This document shows positions 48,075 to 60,395 of a stretch of DNA of 64,000 nucleotides, one piece after another (the first letter of the stretch is position 1; each line of letters begins with the position of its first letter). The position numbers and the translations under genes are program-made. The DNA is from Adiantum capillus-veneris (lineage: Eukaryota; Streptophyta; Polypodiopsida; Polypodiales; Pteridaceae): positions 118,552,043 through 118,616,042 of the forward strand of contig CM043960.1 in assembly GCA_014529385.2 (NCBI GenBank), in the 5' to 3' direction. The notes below the pieces were generated by a model. That model was not told the origin of the DNA. It saw only the letters and a program-made list of their open reading frames with translations, and did no database searches.

Positions 48075-49905
48075 CATTTGCTTACTCTAAGGAAGCATTG
48101 TAAGCATTGACAAAGTTTAGGTTATCCTTTAGTTGTATGCCTTGCATCCATCTAGCATCTTCAAAAGGATAGCTCTTAAACTTAATAAGATACCGTCGAA
48201 TAATCTTACCGCCTCTCAATACCTTGTCTTCATGTCAGAGAATGGACTCGAGCGGCAACACCTCTTCTTGGTCCTCAATCTCCGGTGGGTCTTCAAAAGT
48301 TGGTTCTTGAGGTGGATCTCCTTTGTAAGGCTTTAGTAGGCTCACATGGAAAGCATTGTGTATGAGCCAATGACTAGGCAACTTGAGTTGATAGGCCATC
48401 TCATTGATTGGTCTAAGAATCTGGAAGGGACCATAGTACCTTCTTGCTAACTTAGCATAGTACTTTTGGTGTCCCGTTTGATTCTTGCCCATCGTGTGCC
48501 TTAATCAAGCCTTGGAAAATTTAAGCAATACCCAATCATTACTTTAAAGGCTTGGGCTCTTCTGTGCTTATCAGCCGCGCAGCCTTTTGCCTTTGCTGTG
48601 AGATAGAGATAGCATCCTTAAATATTTTGGAAAGATTCTCTTAGGTCTCGGCTGTACTCATCTGCAGCGAAGATCTTCCCGTGTACCTTAAGTAGCAGGG
48701 GACTTTTGGATCTTTTATCAATTACCTCAAAAGGTGCTTTTCCAGTGGATGTATGTACAATATTATTGTAGGCATACTCCACTAAGGGTAAGTACTTCTC
48801 CCATTGGGACGTTTGATCTACTTCCGTTACGTAGGCTTTTAGTAGATCAAGATTTGTCAGATTAGATATTTCACTTTGGCTATCCATTTGCGGGTGATAT
48901 GCCGAAGAGAAATTTAGCCTTGTCCCTAAATTCTCAAAGAGACCCTTCCAAAGATTATTGGTCATTCTAGGATCTCTATCCGAACACTATGGACATCGAC
49001 AAGCCATGATACTTGAAGATTTGTGATATGAAAAGGGTTGCCATCTGATGGGCTTTGATAGTCTTTTTGACAGGTATAAAATGAGCTTGTTTGTTGAACC
49101 TGTCTACTATCGTCCACATTCTCGTATTCTCATGGATAGACTTAGGCAATCCAAAGATAAAATCCATGGATATGCTCTCCCATGGTGAATTAGGGATTGG
49201 AAAAGGTTGAAGAAATCCAAGTTCCCTCTATCAAACTTCGTCTTTTGGCATACCGCACATTTAGAGACATACTCTTGTTTGTTTGCTTTCATGGCAGGCC
49301 AATAGAAATATGTTTCTATCCCTTTTAGGGTATATTGAATCCCTCTATGCCCCGCATAAGGAGGAGCATGAGATTCATACATTACTTTCTCACATAGTGA
49401 GTTAGTAATGCATAGTCTATTGCCATAGAGAAGATAACCACCTTCTAAAGTAAATGGTTCGTCTTTCTTCCCTAATGCAAGGGCTAAAATCACATCTCTA
49501 AAATCGGGATCAATAGCGTACTCATCTATCATAGAAGATAGATCATTGTGAGTTTCTATGGAAACCGCATTCACTCTCGGTCATCTTGAGAATGCATCGG
49601 CTATTTGATTATGCTTGCCAACAACGTGAGCAATATGAAAATGAAATTGTGAAAGAAAATTTGCCCACCTCATTTGTTTGTCGGAGAGCTTGGTCTACAT
49701 CATGAAGTACTTAAGGCTTTGGTGATCCGTCTGCAAAATGAAAGGAGTCTCCAATAAATAGTGCTTCCATGAGTCTAAGGCATGTAGAACTGCGAGGAGT
49801 TCCTTTTCATATATGCCTAGAGCTTGCTCAAACAGGGTCAAGCCTTCGACTTTTGTAGGCTATGGCGAGTCCCTCTTGGAGCAAAACAGCTCCAAGGCAA
49901 TCACC
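48075..49905 (-). pseudogene. Gypsy chromovirus pol: RNase H end, integrase, chromodomain (minus)
   Basis: Minus strand, right to left: an RNase H end with GIYEKELLAVLHALDSWKHYL and TDHQSLKYF (about 49690-49830). Then comes the integrase zinc module H...GHRGI...YFYWPAM...CAVCQKTK (about 49240-49370), and the core with MDFIFGLPKS, SDRDPRMTNN and SAYHPQMDSQSE (Glu). Next is a tail with [15 protein letters not shown] and [11 protein letters not shown], and finally IIRRYLIKFKSYPFEDARW (about 48150-48210), which fits a chromodomain. Frameshifts occur near 48970 and 49150, with stops elsewhere. The upstream half lies at 63839-64000, separated by the inserted large Gypsy element. Confidence 0.88.
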
Positions 49906-49910
49906 ACAAG
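49906..49910 (+). repeat. Target-site duplication ACAAG, left
   Basis: ACAAG directly before the TG of the 5' LTR; the same five bases follow the 3' LTR at 63834-63838. Confidence 0.92.
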
Positions 49911-50499
49911 TGTTAACCCTCACGGCTCACGGACACCCCATCACCTACGACGGACGTGTATTATGTATTTGGTAGAGTCAGGTACCGGGCTTGTCGGACC
50001 AATAGGAAAAGGGTAAGATTGATCGCCGATGAGAGCCGCACTCTAACTGGGACATTCAAGGGATTAGTTGGCTAAGCATGGGCGCCCAAGCGTGAATGGG
50101 GTGAGCTCATATAAAAGCCAACTAAACCTAAAATTCACTCATTCTCTCATTTGTGCAATAGAAGAGTGCTCTTGCTCCATCTCCGTCTCCATCTTCTTCT
50201 TCTTCACCTCCTTGTGTGTGTGTGTATGTGAGAGAGAGAGAGAGAGAGGGAGAGTGTGTGTGCGATCGAGCATTACGAAGGCACGACGGCGGCGAAGCGG
50301 TTGAGCGCGGCCCGACTGCAGCTTCTTCTTCATCGCGGCGAGGAATCCACCACGAAGGCGAGCGTAGAGCGGTGAGTGACACACCCTTTGCTCTCTTGAG
50401 CTTGCTAGATTAGTCTTGTTGTGTGCTTGGAGCCATTTGTGGCTCGCACACGGTGTATCGGCAAGTCCCTTGCTTCAACAGTGCGGCAAGGAGCGCACA
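49911..50499 (+). repeat. Large Gypsy 5' LTR
   Basis: TGTTAACCCTCACGGC to ...AAGGAGCGCACA. TATA box ATATAAAA at about 50109-50116, then a CT/GT/GA-rich transcribed part with microsatellites at about 50213-50255. Confidence 0.95.
50109..50116 (+). promoter_or_regulatory. TATA box of the large Gypsy LTR
   Basis: ATATAAAA, conserved in both LTRs (second copy at about 63441). Transcription would start some 30 bases downstream. Confidence 0.7.
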
Positions 50500-50503
50500 T
50501 TTT

Positions 50504-50521
50504 TGGCGCCGCTGCCGGGGA
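50504..50521 (+). promoter_or_regulatory. Primer binding site (tRNA-Asp type)
   Basis: TGGCGCCGCTGCCGGGGA four bases after the 5' LTR. It is one change from the tRNA-Asp complement reported for plant Athila-group elements. Confidence 0.88.
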
Positions 50522-51611
50522 ATCGCCCTGCACTAAGCCCAAGAGGCACTTTGTGCTTCTCCTATGAGTTGTTTGTAGTAGGAAAGAAGAGGAAGAGGAA
50601 GAGGAAGAGGAATGAGTTGTTTTTCTGTAAGTTGTTAATTTCTGTGTTGTCTGCAAGTTCTGTGATTTCTGCATAATGTTGTGTTTTCTGTTTGCACACA
50701 GTCTTTGCACAATTAGTAGTCGTTAGCTTGTTTGCAGTGAATGAATAAGTAGGAAGGCAGTTAGCAATTTCTGTTTGCACACAGTCTGTACACAGTTTTC
50801 TGTCAAGGTTTGGTTGCACACAGTCTTTGCACAGTAAGGTAGTGAGAGAGGAAGTAGGTGGACAGTTAGCTCACTGTCAGTAAGCAGTTAACAGATTAGT
50901 CAGTGGTTAGCAGCACTGTTAGTAAGTAGATAAGGTAGTGAGCTGTCTGTGAGCTGTTGACTGGGAGGTTAGGTAGGTGACAATGTGTGTGGCCAAGAAA
51001 GGGTCACCTAAACCGTGCGCGGTCATCGCTAAAAAATAAAAATTAAAAAAATTAAAAATTAAAAAAATGTTTAAAAAAGAGATTTTTAAAAAAAATAAGA
51101 AAAAACCGAAAATATTTAAGCGTGAGTGACTGGGGGGCTACACTAAAATTTTGATTGGGATCGGGATCATTTTCCCGAGCCCGAGCCCGAGCCTAGGCCT
51201 CAGTCCTCGGTCTTATGATATATACTAGACTCACTCTTATATATATACCCTACCCCCTCAAGAGAGAATGAGAGCATGTGGGGCAAGTCCTCCACTCTCC
51301 TCCCTTCTCTTCCCACTTGCACCCTTAGACTTTCTAATTTGGGCCTAGTTCCCTACTAGAAATTGACAGTTTTAGGGATTCCGAGGGCATAAAGTGACCA
51401 AACGGAGGGCTGTAAAGCACGGCATGTCCCTCTGACCGAGACGCTCGTTTTGAGCTATCATACGTTCTATTCTATAGCTGGGTCAGAAAAAAAGGACCAA
51501 AAAATCAAAAAATAAATAAATAAGAAAAGACTTGGGTTTCAAAACACCCAAAATTACTAGGTGAGCAGCCTTCACAGGCCCTCACTGACACTTCTAGGGG
51601 ATTCAAGTCAT
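50522..51611 (+). other. Leader of the large Gypsy element, with repeats and a putative splice donor
   Basis: Untranslated about 1.1 kb leader. GCACACAGTCTKTRCACA-like units recur at about 50693, 50776 and 50815. An A-rich low-complexity tract lies at 51027-51115, and a CCCGAGCCCGAG repeat near 51174. ACTAG/GTGAGC at 51556-51566 fits a 5' splice site 45-50 bases before the gag ATG. Confidence 0.6.
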
Positions 51612-54600
51612 ATGAACTTACGCTCTGGACGAGTGTTAGAGCACGAGCATATTGGTAGTGCCTCCATTTACACAGGCACCCATTATTCCTCCACCCTAGG
51701 TTCTGGACCTTCGACCGGGACTCAAGGTAGCGCGACCCAAGATCCTCATATCGCGTCTAGTGATTCTTCCTCTGACTACGAAGTCATGGAGGGGTATCCT
51801 ACACCAAACCCTGATAGTTCAAGTCAAGACATGAATGCCATGGGCCCACGGCCCGGGTCCAGCGTGTTTAGCCGCTTAAAAGAGACCCTTAGTAGAGCTA
51901 CTCGCTCCGAACATGCGGTTAATGAAATAAATGAAGGGAGTGGGGAAGTAAATTCGTCATTCATACCTAAAATAGACCCTATGCTTCTTGAGAGTGTGCA
52001 TGTGAATGTTCCATCCACTGCACCTCCTGATCCTTTAGGACTATCTCCCTCTGAGGTTTTACTACCCGATGGTAGGAGTCTTGCCGAAGTACAAGAGATC
52101 GAACGCTATATGCAAGCAACAAGGGAGAGGGAAATTGAGAACCTACGAAGGCTAGAACGAAGTCGAACCCTGAAAGCAAAGGCTCCTATGACAACAATCA
52201 TGCCAGCCGAGCAACCGAGTGCTCCCAAGGTAGCAGTCACGGAGGGGCAAGCTATGGGGAGCAATAATGCTTCCACTTCAAGGGAAACCTCCAGCACGCC
52301 AGGCCTAGATGGGATATTCCTAAACGAAAATTGGGAGTATGACCTACAAGCAGAAGCTTTAACTGATCGGTACACAGGACACACCTATCATGTGGGTTGG
52401 TTAGATGTTCTACAATCCACATCGGGTGCTACTAGCATAGATGAGCAACAACAGAAAGTCTGTGATGTCCTCCATAGGATTGTCGAGTTAGAAAGACAGA
52501 ACACAGGGATCAACATGCCTTCAACAGGCCTAATGAGATTCTTGGATACGGGAAAGGCCAACCAACCAACCCTGTCACAAATGGAGACTCCCTCAGTGAG
52601 CCCCATTGATCCTCCATATGTTGTTTCGCCACGAGTCTCAGTACAATCTGAGCCCACAAGTGGCAGATTTACCTTCCCAGATCTAGCTCATCTTTCTCTT
52701 AATGACACTACGGCTACCATGCATATCCCAATGGTGAGCATGACAAGAAGTACACCATGGAGTTCATTTGTTAACACTGCGCCGATGCCTAGTAGCACAG
52801 TGCCCCCAACTATACCTACATGTATGTATCAATCATGTGCACCTATTGTACCTCAGCCTCATGTAGCTCCTACACCTCCGATTATTCCAAGAGCTTACAA
52901 TCCACAATGGAATTATCCAAGCTCTTATACAAGTGGAGCCATGCCATTTAATAATAACATGCCATATCAGGCACCCCCTATCCCTAGGGCCACGCCTGTA
53001 AACTTTGGACCACCGTCTGGTACACCACCATACGAAATTTGGGACCCAAGAGCCGTGCGTATGCCAAGGCCAAGGCCAACTCCCATCTCACATGGGGTTC
53101 CAGGAGCACATACACCCATTATACCTGCTCAAATAGGAGATTTGGCAGCATTTGCTCAAAATATCGGTCTCTCTATTGCGGAAAACATGCGTAGTGCACC
53201 TGATAGAGAGCCTAGGAGCAAGGCAGTTCAAGTAGCTAAGCTCACACAGAAATTCAGTGGAGACGAAGATGCTAGAAAGAATATGGAAGTCTTTGAACAT
53301 GTGTGTGATTCCTTGGAAGAGCACAATGAGCTACATAAGTGTAAGGCTTTGAGTTTGACCCTAAGCGGAAAGGCTGGAGATTGGTATAGAACCTTAAGAG
53401 TAGAAGAGAAAACGATCTACTCTACTCTTAGGAGACTGTTCTTAAAAGAATACATACGAGAGGGAGTACTTTGGGGTGTAGCCTCTCAGCTCTAGAAAGC
53501 CCAACGAGAAGAAGGTGAATCCGTGAGAGACTTCATTAGTCGCCTAAAGAATTTGAATTCTCGATGCAATCCAAACGAGCGATTCAACAACAACCAATTG
53601 CTCGATAGATTCATTAGGGGACTACGACATGAAAGTATCTATAATGGCCTAGTCATTAGAGGTATCACTACTTGGGAAGCAGTCACCATGAATGCAATCC
53701 AATTGGAGGATAATTTAATGATTGCAAAAGAAAGAGTGTCTGTCGAGCCGAAGTCTAGTAGCTCGCAAGCATCAGGGCATGAGCCAATGAAGATAAAGCC
53801 AATCGTGAAAGAGCAAACGATATCTGAGATGACTTTGGCAGATCTCACAAAGGCCATCCAAGAAAGCCTTAGGGGTAATCGTGCTCCACAAAACACTCAT
53901 ATGTATCCAAGAAGGGAGCAACAATGGTGCTCAATTTGCTTGGGCCCACATACTACGAGTGAATGCCCTACTTTCAGAGTAAAGTTTAACGGGACTTGTA
54001 ACGCGTGTGGTAGGTATGGCCATCAAGCGAAGGATTGCCTAATGCTTAAACGCATCATGGAAAATAGACCACCTATAGCTTGGGCAGACTCACCTCGAGT
54101 TCCTGCATTGATGCCTACCCCATCCATGGAGCAACAGTTGCCATTACAGCACATGGTCCCTAGAACCCAAAATGTGGTCCAAACCACACCGTTGCCATCT
54201 CAAGTGCTAGGACCGCAACCCCCTCATCCAAGAGTTACACCTATGAACCAAATAGGTTGCGAGTCATCTAGTACTTATGTAGATTGCGAAGAAGACATAG
54301 ACTCTAGTATCACCTATGGAGTCGACATGCTTGAGGAGTGTCCCATGTACTATATGGAAGACCATTGGGGACAAATCAAACCGGTATATCAAGCTACTGC
54401 GCTAACAGCAAGAGGCCAAAACATTAATAGTTTTGCCAGGAGACCACCTCTTCAATGCTACGAATGTGGTGGACCACATCGAGTAGCTGAGTGCCCCATT
54501 AGAATGCAAAAGAATGTTGCACTAATGCAAACAAGTCAAGGGAGTGCATTGGCAATGCCAATACTCATTTGTAATCGTTGTGGCATAGATCATTTGATCG

Positions 54601-55200
54601 CACAGTGTCCTAACAATCCAAACGCACCGAAAATCACACCATTGAACTTAATAGAGATTGTTGATGGGACACCACCAACTATAAACATAGCACCAGTGAA
54701 TGCACTCACACGGTCGATGCTCCAAAAGCAAAATTACATCCTCGAAGAGAGAGATGCTGCATCCATTGGCCGAGCGAGAAAGAAGAAAACACGAAGAAAG
54801 AAATCCCTTAATGCTTCTAGCTCAAAACCTAGTTCAAAGACTAACATAGGGACAGGAGAGGATCCCGTGTATATGAATGACCCTGAGGATGACTCAAATT
54901 CGATAGAGACCACGGAGACCAAAACTGTTACTACAAAGGAAAAAGCCAGTGAGGAGGATCACGAGAGGGAATTACGACGAACACCAAAAGAGTATTCAAA
55001 GTTAAACCACCCAGTTGCGAACCCCCAAGATAAGCCACGAGAGACAAAAAATGAGGATTGCAAGAGAAAGATTGGAACCTATCCAAACCCAACAGTGGAA
55101 ATTAAACGAGTCCAACAACTGAGGGGTTTGGTGGAAGAAACTCAACGAACATTAGAACCTGAACCCAAACATATCCAGATGTCGGACACAGTGTTTCCCA
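51612..55200 (+). pseudogene. Large Gypsy gag with four zinc knuckles
   Basis: First ATG in the open frame is 51612 (MNLRSGRVLEHEH); the frame is open further upstream only through a GTG. A Ser/Pro-rich N-terminal half is followed by a retrotransposon gag core with KFSGDEDARKNMEVFEH, LSGKAGDWYRTL and ESVRDFISRLKNLNSR. A TAG at 53493-53495 sits inside this core. Four Cys-His knuckles follow: 53928-53966 (CSICLGPHTTSEC), 53997-54038 (CNACGRYGHQAKDC), 54456-54494 (CYECGGPHRVAEC) and 54570-54608 (CNRCGIDHLIAQC). Three of the four have CX2CX3HX4C spacing. A basic KKKTRRKK run at about 54780-54800 may be a nuclear signal. Gag assembles the particle and binds element RNA. Confidence 0.9.
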
Positions 55201-55619
55201 CACAAGTTCAACCTCACAAGAACTACAGGCCGTTAGCTATACCCAGTATCATTCGGGAAAAGAGTGAGGGTAGGACATCTGAAAGTGGACACACACCTTT
55301 CCTACTAGAGAGAATGTTTGGTGAGGGAATGCCCGACCCCCTTGAGGAAGTGGAGATTCCATCTTCACCATTCTCTTGTCAGGGTCCTACGTCCCACAAG
55401 ATGCCATTAAATGTTGCCAAATTGATGGATTTCATGTCTTCAGAAGTTAGAACCACCATCATGTCCAAACTATATAAAGACCCCGAGCTAGTCTCAGCTC
55501 TTCGAGCCTTCCTCAATGGAGAATTACAGGCCGGATTACCACAGTTTGCACATATGAACAAACCTGAATCGGTAATGAATGATGAGGAACATTTAGCACC
55601 ACCATCTGACCTAGTGGGA

Positions 55620-56110
55620 CATGAATCTGTAATTGAAGTACCCGTTAACAAGTTGGGGCAATACTTTGAAGGTGATGAATATAATGCTACTCTGTCAATC
55701 ACTACTAAAGGATTAACTGTAAAGGGAGTCCTTGACGGTGGTGCGGGAGTCAGCATGGTGACAAAGAGTTGTTGGGAGTCTATGGGGCGACCTCACCTTG
55801 AAGCCACAAGCGTAGTGGTAAAAATGGCTAATGGATCTATTGTTACGCCTATTGGAATGCTTAAGGATCTCAGGATCAAGGTCTTGGGACACAAGGTAAG
55901 GCAAACATTCATTGTTATGGATTTTTCCAAGCATCCTATGTCATTTGAGATGATCTTAGGGCGTCCATTCATGAGGGAAGCAAAAATGGTGCATGACTGG
56001 TCCAAAAACCACGTCTACTTACAGTTCCAAGACTCTGTCATTCGAGTTGATCTTTTAAGTGGTCGAACGCATCCTCTAGGAAATAAATTCATCATTGATA
56101 ATCGATCAGA
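55620..56110 (+). pseudogene. Large Gypsy protease (first retropepsin)
   Basis: VKGVLDGGAGVSMVTKS at 55720-55770 gives the D-G-G-A form of the catalytic triplet; the Asp codon is at 55734. KMANGSIVTPIGML is the flap-like part, and SFEMILGRPFM (about 55945-55977) is the I-L-G-R strand. This is the normal gag-side protease. The Thr of DTGA is Gly here, which is found in some retropepsins. It lies in the same frame as gag; the next stop is TAG 56424-56426. Confidence 0.88.
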
Positions 56111-57200
56111 CACAACAATTCACTCAGCTCCATTACAGTATTGTTACATGTGTAACGAAGACACGGATATTGGGAAGAACTCTCCTTATATGGATATCCT
56201 ACCCGGAATGGCTGAGTCAAACAATGTCGATTGGGTACACCTAGCGGCAACTATAGATACATGGGGAGCTAGAGGAACAACCTGGGTAACACCAGATGGG
56301 GAAGAGATACCACACATTGCACCAGTAAACATGTTAGGTGTAGCGCATGTAACATCCGATCATAAGAAAGAGGCACACCTACCTGAGAGTGAAACTGATG
56401 ATTCCTCAAAGGCTTCAGGCCAATAGACATCAGAAACGGAATCTCAGGGAGAAATGGATTCAGAACCTGAGGAAACATCGAGTGAGCCAAGTATAGAAAC
56501 TGAACACTCAAGGTCTAGTACGACCATCTATGGTAATTTATATGAGAGTGAAGAAGATACAAGCGAAGACCTATCAAACGAGTCGAGTTCAAACATTTAC
56601 CAAAATAAAAACCTTAACAAGAAACAAAGGTCATATAAGAGACGACGATATCAAGCAAATGTGCGAGCTAGGATAAACAAGGAAAGATCTACTGCAAAAT
56701 GGCTTAGCTATCTAGGGGTATGTGATGCTCATCGAAAGCTAGTAGACAATTGGGGTGAACATCTCCAGAGTGTCATGTGGTGCAGCCCGCGACCCATTGA
56801 CCTCGCTCAATTGGAGGTTACAGAGCCGAAATTGAGTCGAACTATAAGAAGACGTCAAAACTGAGAGTTAGCACAACAACAAAAGGAGGCAGAACTAAAA
56901 GAAAGGTCTCCATCAGGACAAGAGCCTGCTGACTTACATACGGCTCCTGAACATTTTAAATCTTATACCACGGGGGAGCAAAAGGTTGTGTATGCCAAAG
57001 CCCAACGAATACCTACCAATGGAAGCAGTGGAGTCTATGATGGTCCAGCGGTAGTTAAAGAGATAGAATTAGCAGAACCAGGTGAGGAGTCTAAACCAGT
57101 CTTTATTTCTCAAGACCTTACCGAAACTGAAGAGGCTGTACTTAAGGAGCTCCTCAAGGAATACAAGGATATCTTTGCTTGGACATATCATGACATGAAG
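56111..57200 (+). pseudogene. Large Gypsy protease-RT linker, acidic then basic
   Basis: A Ser/Glu-rich stretch (EPEETSSEPSIETEHS) is followed by KKQRSYKRRRYQANVRARINK and a conserved-looking SYLGVCDAHRKLVDNW. Stops: TAG 56424, TGA 56862. LKELLKEYKDIFAWTYHDMKG at 57148-57205 is the usual entry to the RT of this Gypsy group. Confidence 0.75.
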
Positions 57201-58520
57201 GGCGTTCCACCTTCTGTGGTGCAACATACAATTCCCATGATCAACACTGCTAAACCCATCCAGCAATGACCCTATCCAATGAATCCTAAGTACGCCAAAA
57301 TTGTACAAGAGGAGATTGAAAAACTTATACAATGTGGATTCATATACCCTATTGAGCACTCAGAATGGGTTTCTCCAATAGTCATTGTGCCAAAAAAGAA
57401 TGGGAAACTAAGAGTGTGCGTGGACCTCAAGAAAGTTAATGCAGCCACTAGGAGAGATCATTATCCCTTGCCATATTCAGAACATGTGCTTGAAAGAGTT
57501 GCGGGCAAGGAAGCTTATAGCTTTTTAGATGGGTACTGTGGTTACAATCAAATCACAATTGCATTAGAGGACCAAGCTAAAACTGCTTTTATCACAGAGT
57601 TTGGAGTGTTTGCATTTCATGTTATGGCTTTTGGCTTAACGAATGCCCCTGCTACATTCCAACGATTAATAAACACTGCGTTTAAAGAATTTCTAAGGGA
57701 GTTTTGTGAAGCGTTCCAAGACGACCTTTGTGTTTATTCTTCTTGGGAGAAGCATTTGTTATATCTACGAAAAATATTTGAAAGGTGCAGATTTTATCGC
57801 ATCTCATTGAACCCTTTCAAATGCCAATTTTGGGTTAAGCATGGAGTCATTCTAGGGCATATAGTGTCCAAGAACGGGATATCCACAGATGAGAGTAAGA
57901 TTAAAGCCATTGCCGATTTGCCACCACCTACTAACTATAAAGGAGTTCAAAGATTTATGGGTCATGTTGGTTATTATCGAAGGTTTATTTTAAACTTTGC
58001 CGAGATAGCGCGTCCATTGTACAAGCTTCTTATCGAGTTTCACTGGACGGAAGAATGTCATCAATCTTATGAGTTATTAAAGAAGGCCCTAACAAGTGCT
58101 CCAATCCTGCGAACACCTGATTGGAATGTACCTTTTCATGTGCATATTGATGCATCAAATTTTGCTATTGGGTGTGTTCTAACTCAACCAGGAGAACATA
58201 AATTGGACTACCCTATTAGCTTTGCAAGTCGCCAATTAAATGATGCCGAGATGAACTACACTACTACAGAGCGCGAAGGTCTAGCTATGATTTACGCAGT
58301 AAAGAAATTTCGCTATTACCTTCTTGCTACCAAGTTTGTGTTTTATGTTGATCATCAAGCATTGCTATATTTGGTAAACAAGCCGTGTTCCACAGGTCGA
58401 ATTACACGATGGTTGTTAATTCTTCTTGAGTTTGACTTCACCGTTGTTGTGAGGCCTGGGAGGAAACATGTCATGGCGGATCATTTATCTCGTATCCCTA
58501 ATGGCGAAGCTCCTACGGGG
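57200..58520 (+). pseudogene. Large Gypsy reverse transcriptase and RNase H
   Basis: TGA 57267-57269 breaks the PYPMNPKYA entry. RT then runs intact: SEWVSPIVIVPKKNGKLRVC, DLKKVNAATRRDHYPLP, FAFHVMAFGLTNAPATFQRL, and the catalytic box FQDDLCVYS (both Asp codons at 57720-57725). GHIVSKNGISTDESKI and the connection domain follow. RNase H: HVHIDASNFAIGCVL, SRQLNDAEMNYTTTEREGLA, FYVDHQALLYLV, HVMADHLSRI; the acidic residues are all present. Domain order and length are normal for Gypsy. Confidence 0.93.
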
Positions 58521-58639
58521 GTTGATGATGAATTGCCTGATACTCCTTTGTTCATTGTTGAGACAATGCCTGAATGGAGTGAAAAGATTGTTAACTTCTT
58601 AGTTAATGGTTTTCCACCCAAAGAACTGCGAAAAGATAT

Positions 58640-59830
58640 AGCTCGAAAATTAATCAAGGAATGCGAACCCTATTGCTTACTGGCTGGAACTCTCTATAAG
58701 AGAGGAAAAGATGATGTTCTTAGACGCTGTGCCCGCGAGGATGAGTATTTATATATTCTACAAGAGGCACACATGGACGTAGCTGGTGGTCACTTTTCAG
58801 GAAAGTTGACTGCTCGAAAGATCTTACAGTCAGGCTATTGGTGGCCCACTCTGTTTAAGGATGCATCACTTTTTGCAAAGGGATGTGATGAATGCCAACG
58901 CTTCAACAAGCCACAAAGAAGGGATAGGATGCCTCTACATCCCATCAAGGTAACCCAACCATTTGAAAAGTGGGGCTTAGACTTTGTAGGACCGATTAGT
59001 CCGGCTGCACGTAACACGTAATCACGATATATCATTGTCGCTACCGACTATGTAACCAAATGGGCTGAAGCAAAAGCAACACGAAAGGCGGATGCAAAAA
59101 CAACAGCTAAGTTCCTCTTTGAGAACATTATCACACGTTTTGGATGCCCCTTTGAACTTGTGAGTGACAATGGAACTCATTTTATAAATGAAGTAATAAA
59201 AGAACTCACATTAAACTTCATGATATCTCACCATAACTCTACACCCTATTATCCCCAAGCAAATGGACAAGCTGAGAGTACCAACAAAACTCTCATCTCC
59301 ATTTTGACAAAGACAGTCGAGGCTCATCGCACTGATTGGGACCTAAAGCTTACATCAGCTTTATGGGCTTATCGTACTGCGTATAAAGTTGCTATTAATT
59401 GCACACCGTTTAAGATGGTGTATGGCCAAGAAGCAGTTATGCCATGGGAGTTTGTCATTCCTAGTCTTCGAGTAGCTTCTCAAGAAGGTTGGGATGGTAA
59501 CCCCTTAGTGGAGTGATTATATATCCTGGAAAGGCTAGATGAAGAAAGGCAATTAGCTGTGCGAAATGCTCTAGTGGAGAAGGATAGGAGAAAGAAGTGG
59601 TTTGATAGCCATTTAAAGGATAAAGACATCAAGGTTGGTGATAAAGTTCTTATGTACGGGGTACGTAATGAAAAGAAGAAATTGAAATACGCTGGTAAGG
59701 GACCATATCGAGTGTGTGAAATTACTCCGCAAGGTACCATTCGTGTGAAGACTCTAGATGGAGTTGAAATCATTGGATTCCTTAATGGGAGTAAATTCAA
59801 AAGATATTATGATCCTCTAAGCCAGGAAGA
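58640..59830 (+). pseudogene. Large Gypsy integrase
   Basis: Zinc module H...GGHFSGKLTARKIL...YWWPT...CDECQRF at about 58770-58905. Core: first Asp in GLDFVGPI (codon 58980), second in VSDNGTHF (59166), Glu in GQAEST (59274), giving 35 residues between the second Asp and the Glu. Stops: TAA 59019-59021 and TGA 59514-59516. C-terminal module with KYAGKGPYRVCEI (a GPY/F-type motif) and FLNGSKFKRYYDP at about 59680-59815. All acidic residues are kept; only the nonsense codons inactivate it. Confidence 0.92.
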
Positions 59831-59989
59831 GTTGCAAGCCATCCATCAAAAGAAGGCTGCCTTGGAACACGCAGAGCTTAAAAAAATCCAAGCAAGAGTT
59901 GAGACTCGAGAACGACAACAACGTCTTAGACGCCAACGAGAGGCTAATCTGGGAATCACGCAAGCATTTTTCAAGGACACAGATGACGA

Positions 59990-60353
59990 CTCATTAGAAT
60001 CTGAGCCACCCCTACGATACCCAATTGAGCTAAATAGCCCCTATGGGAAAGTACTATACAATGCCTTATTAGATACCGGAGCTAAACACAATTTGTTATC
60101 CTATGGAGTTTGGTGTCAATTAGGGAAACCGACCCTATCCCCGAGTACGATGCAAGTCAAGGGCATTAATAAAAAGAAAACTGCTATTCTTGGAGTCCTT
60201 CAGACCCCTGTTGTCTATGACAATGGAAGCATAGTGCAGAGGTTTCTAGTCATGCCCACAGGAGCTATGGAAGGCAACGTAAACCTGGGACGCATGTGGA
60301 TGTTGGCAACCAAATGCACTATTGATTGGGATACTGGTAGTGTCACGACGTGA
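59990..60353 (+). pseudogene. Second retropepsin-like domain, after integrase
   Basis: Following a charged coiled-coil-like stretch (KKAALEHAELKKIQARVETRE), the frame reads NSPYGKVLYNALLDTGAKHN (Asp codon at 60072). LLSYGVWCQLGKPTLS comes next, then MQVKGINKKKTAILGVL (a flap-like region), QRFLVMPTG, and VNLGRMWMLATKCTIDWD. This is the strand order and spacing of an aspartic retropepsin: D-T-G-A, a hydrophobic strand, then a hydrophobic-x-G-R motif about 70 residues later. It differs from the first protease in sequence and has the canonical DTGA. Its place after integrase is not the normal Gypsy arrangement. TGA 60351-60353 ends it. Confidence 0.75.
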
Positions 60354-60395
60354 CCACCGACTCTTACCCCTATCATTCAAGCAAAGTCACCTACG

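Noticed and set aside
53493-53495. TAG inside gag as a programmed readthrough or U-to-C RNA-edited codon
   Set aside because: It falls in the middle of the conserved gag core rather than at the gag-pol boundary. Stop-removing RNA editing is known from plant organelles, not nuclear transposon RNA. Decay is simpler, especially with six more stops.
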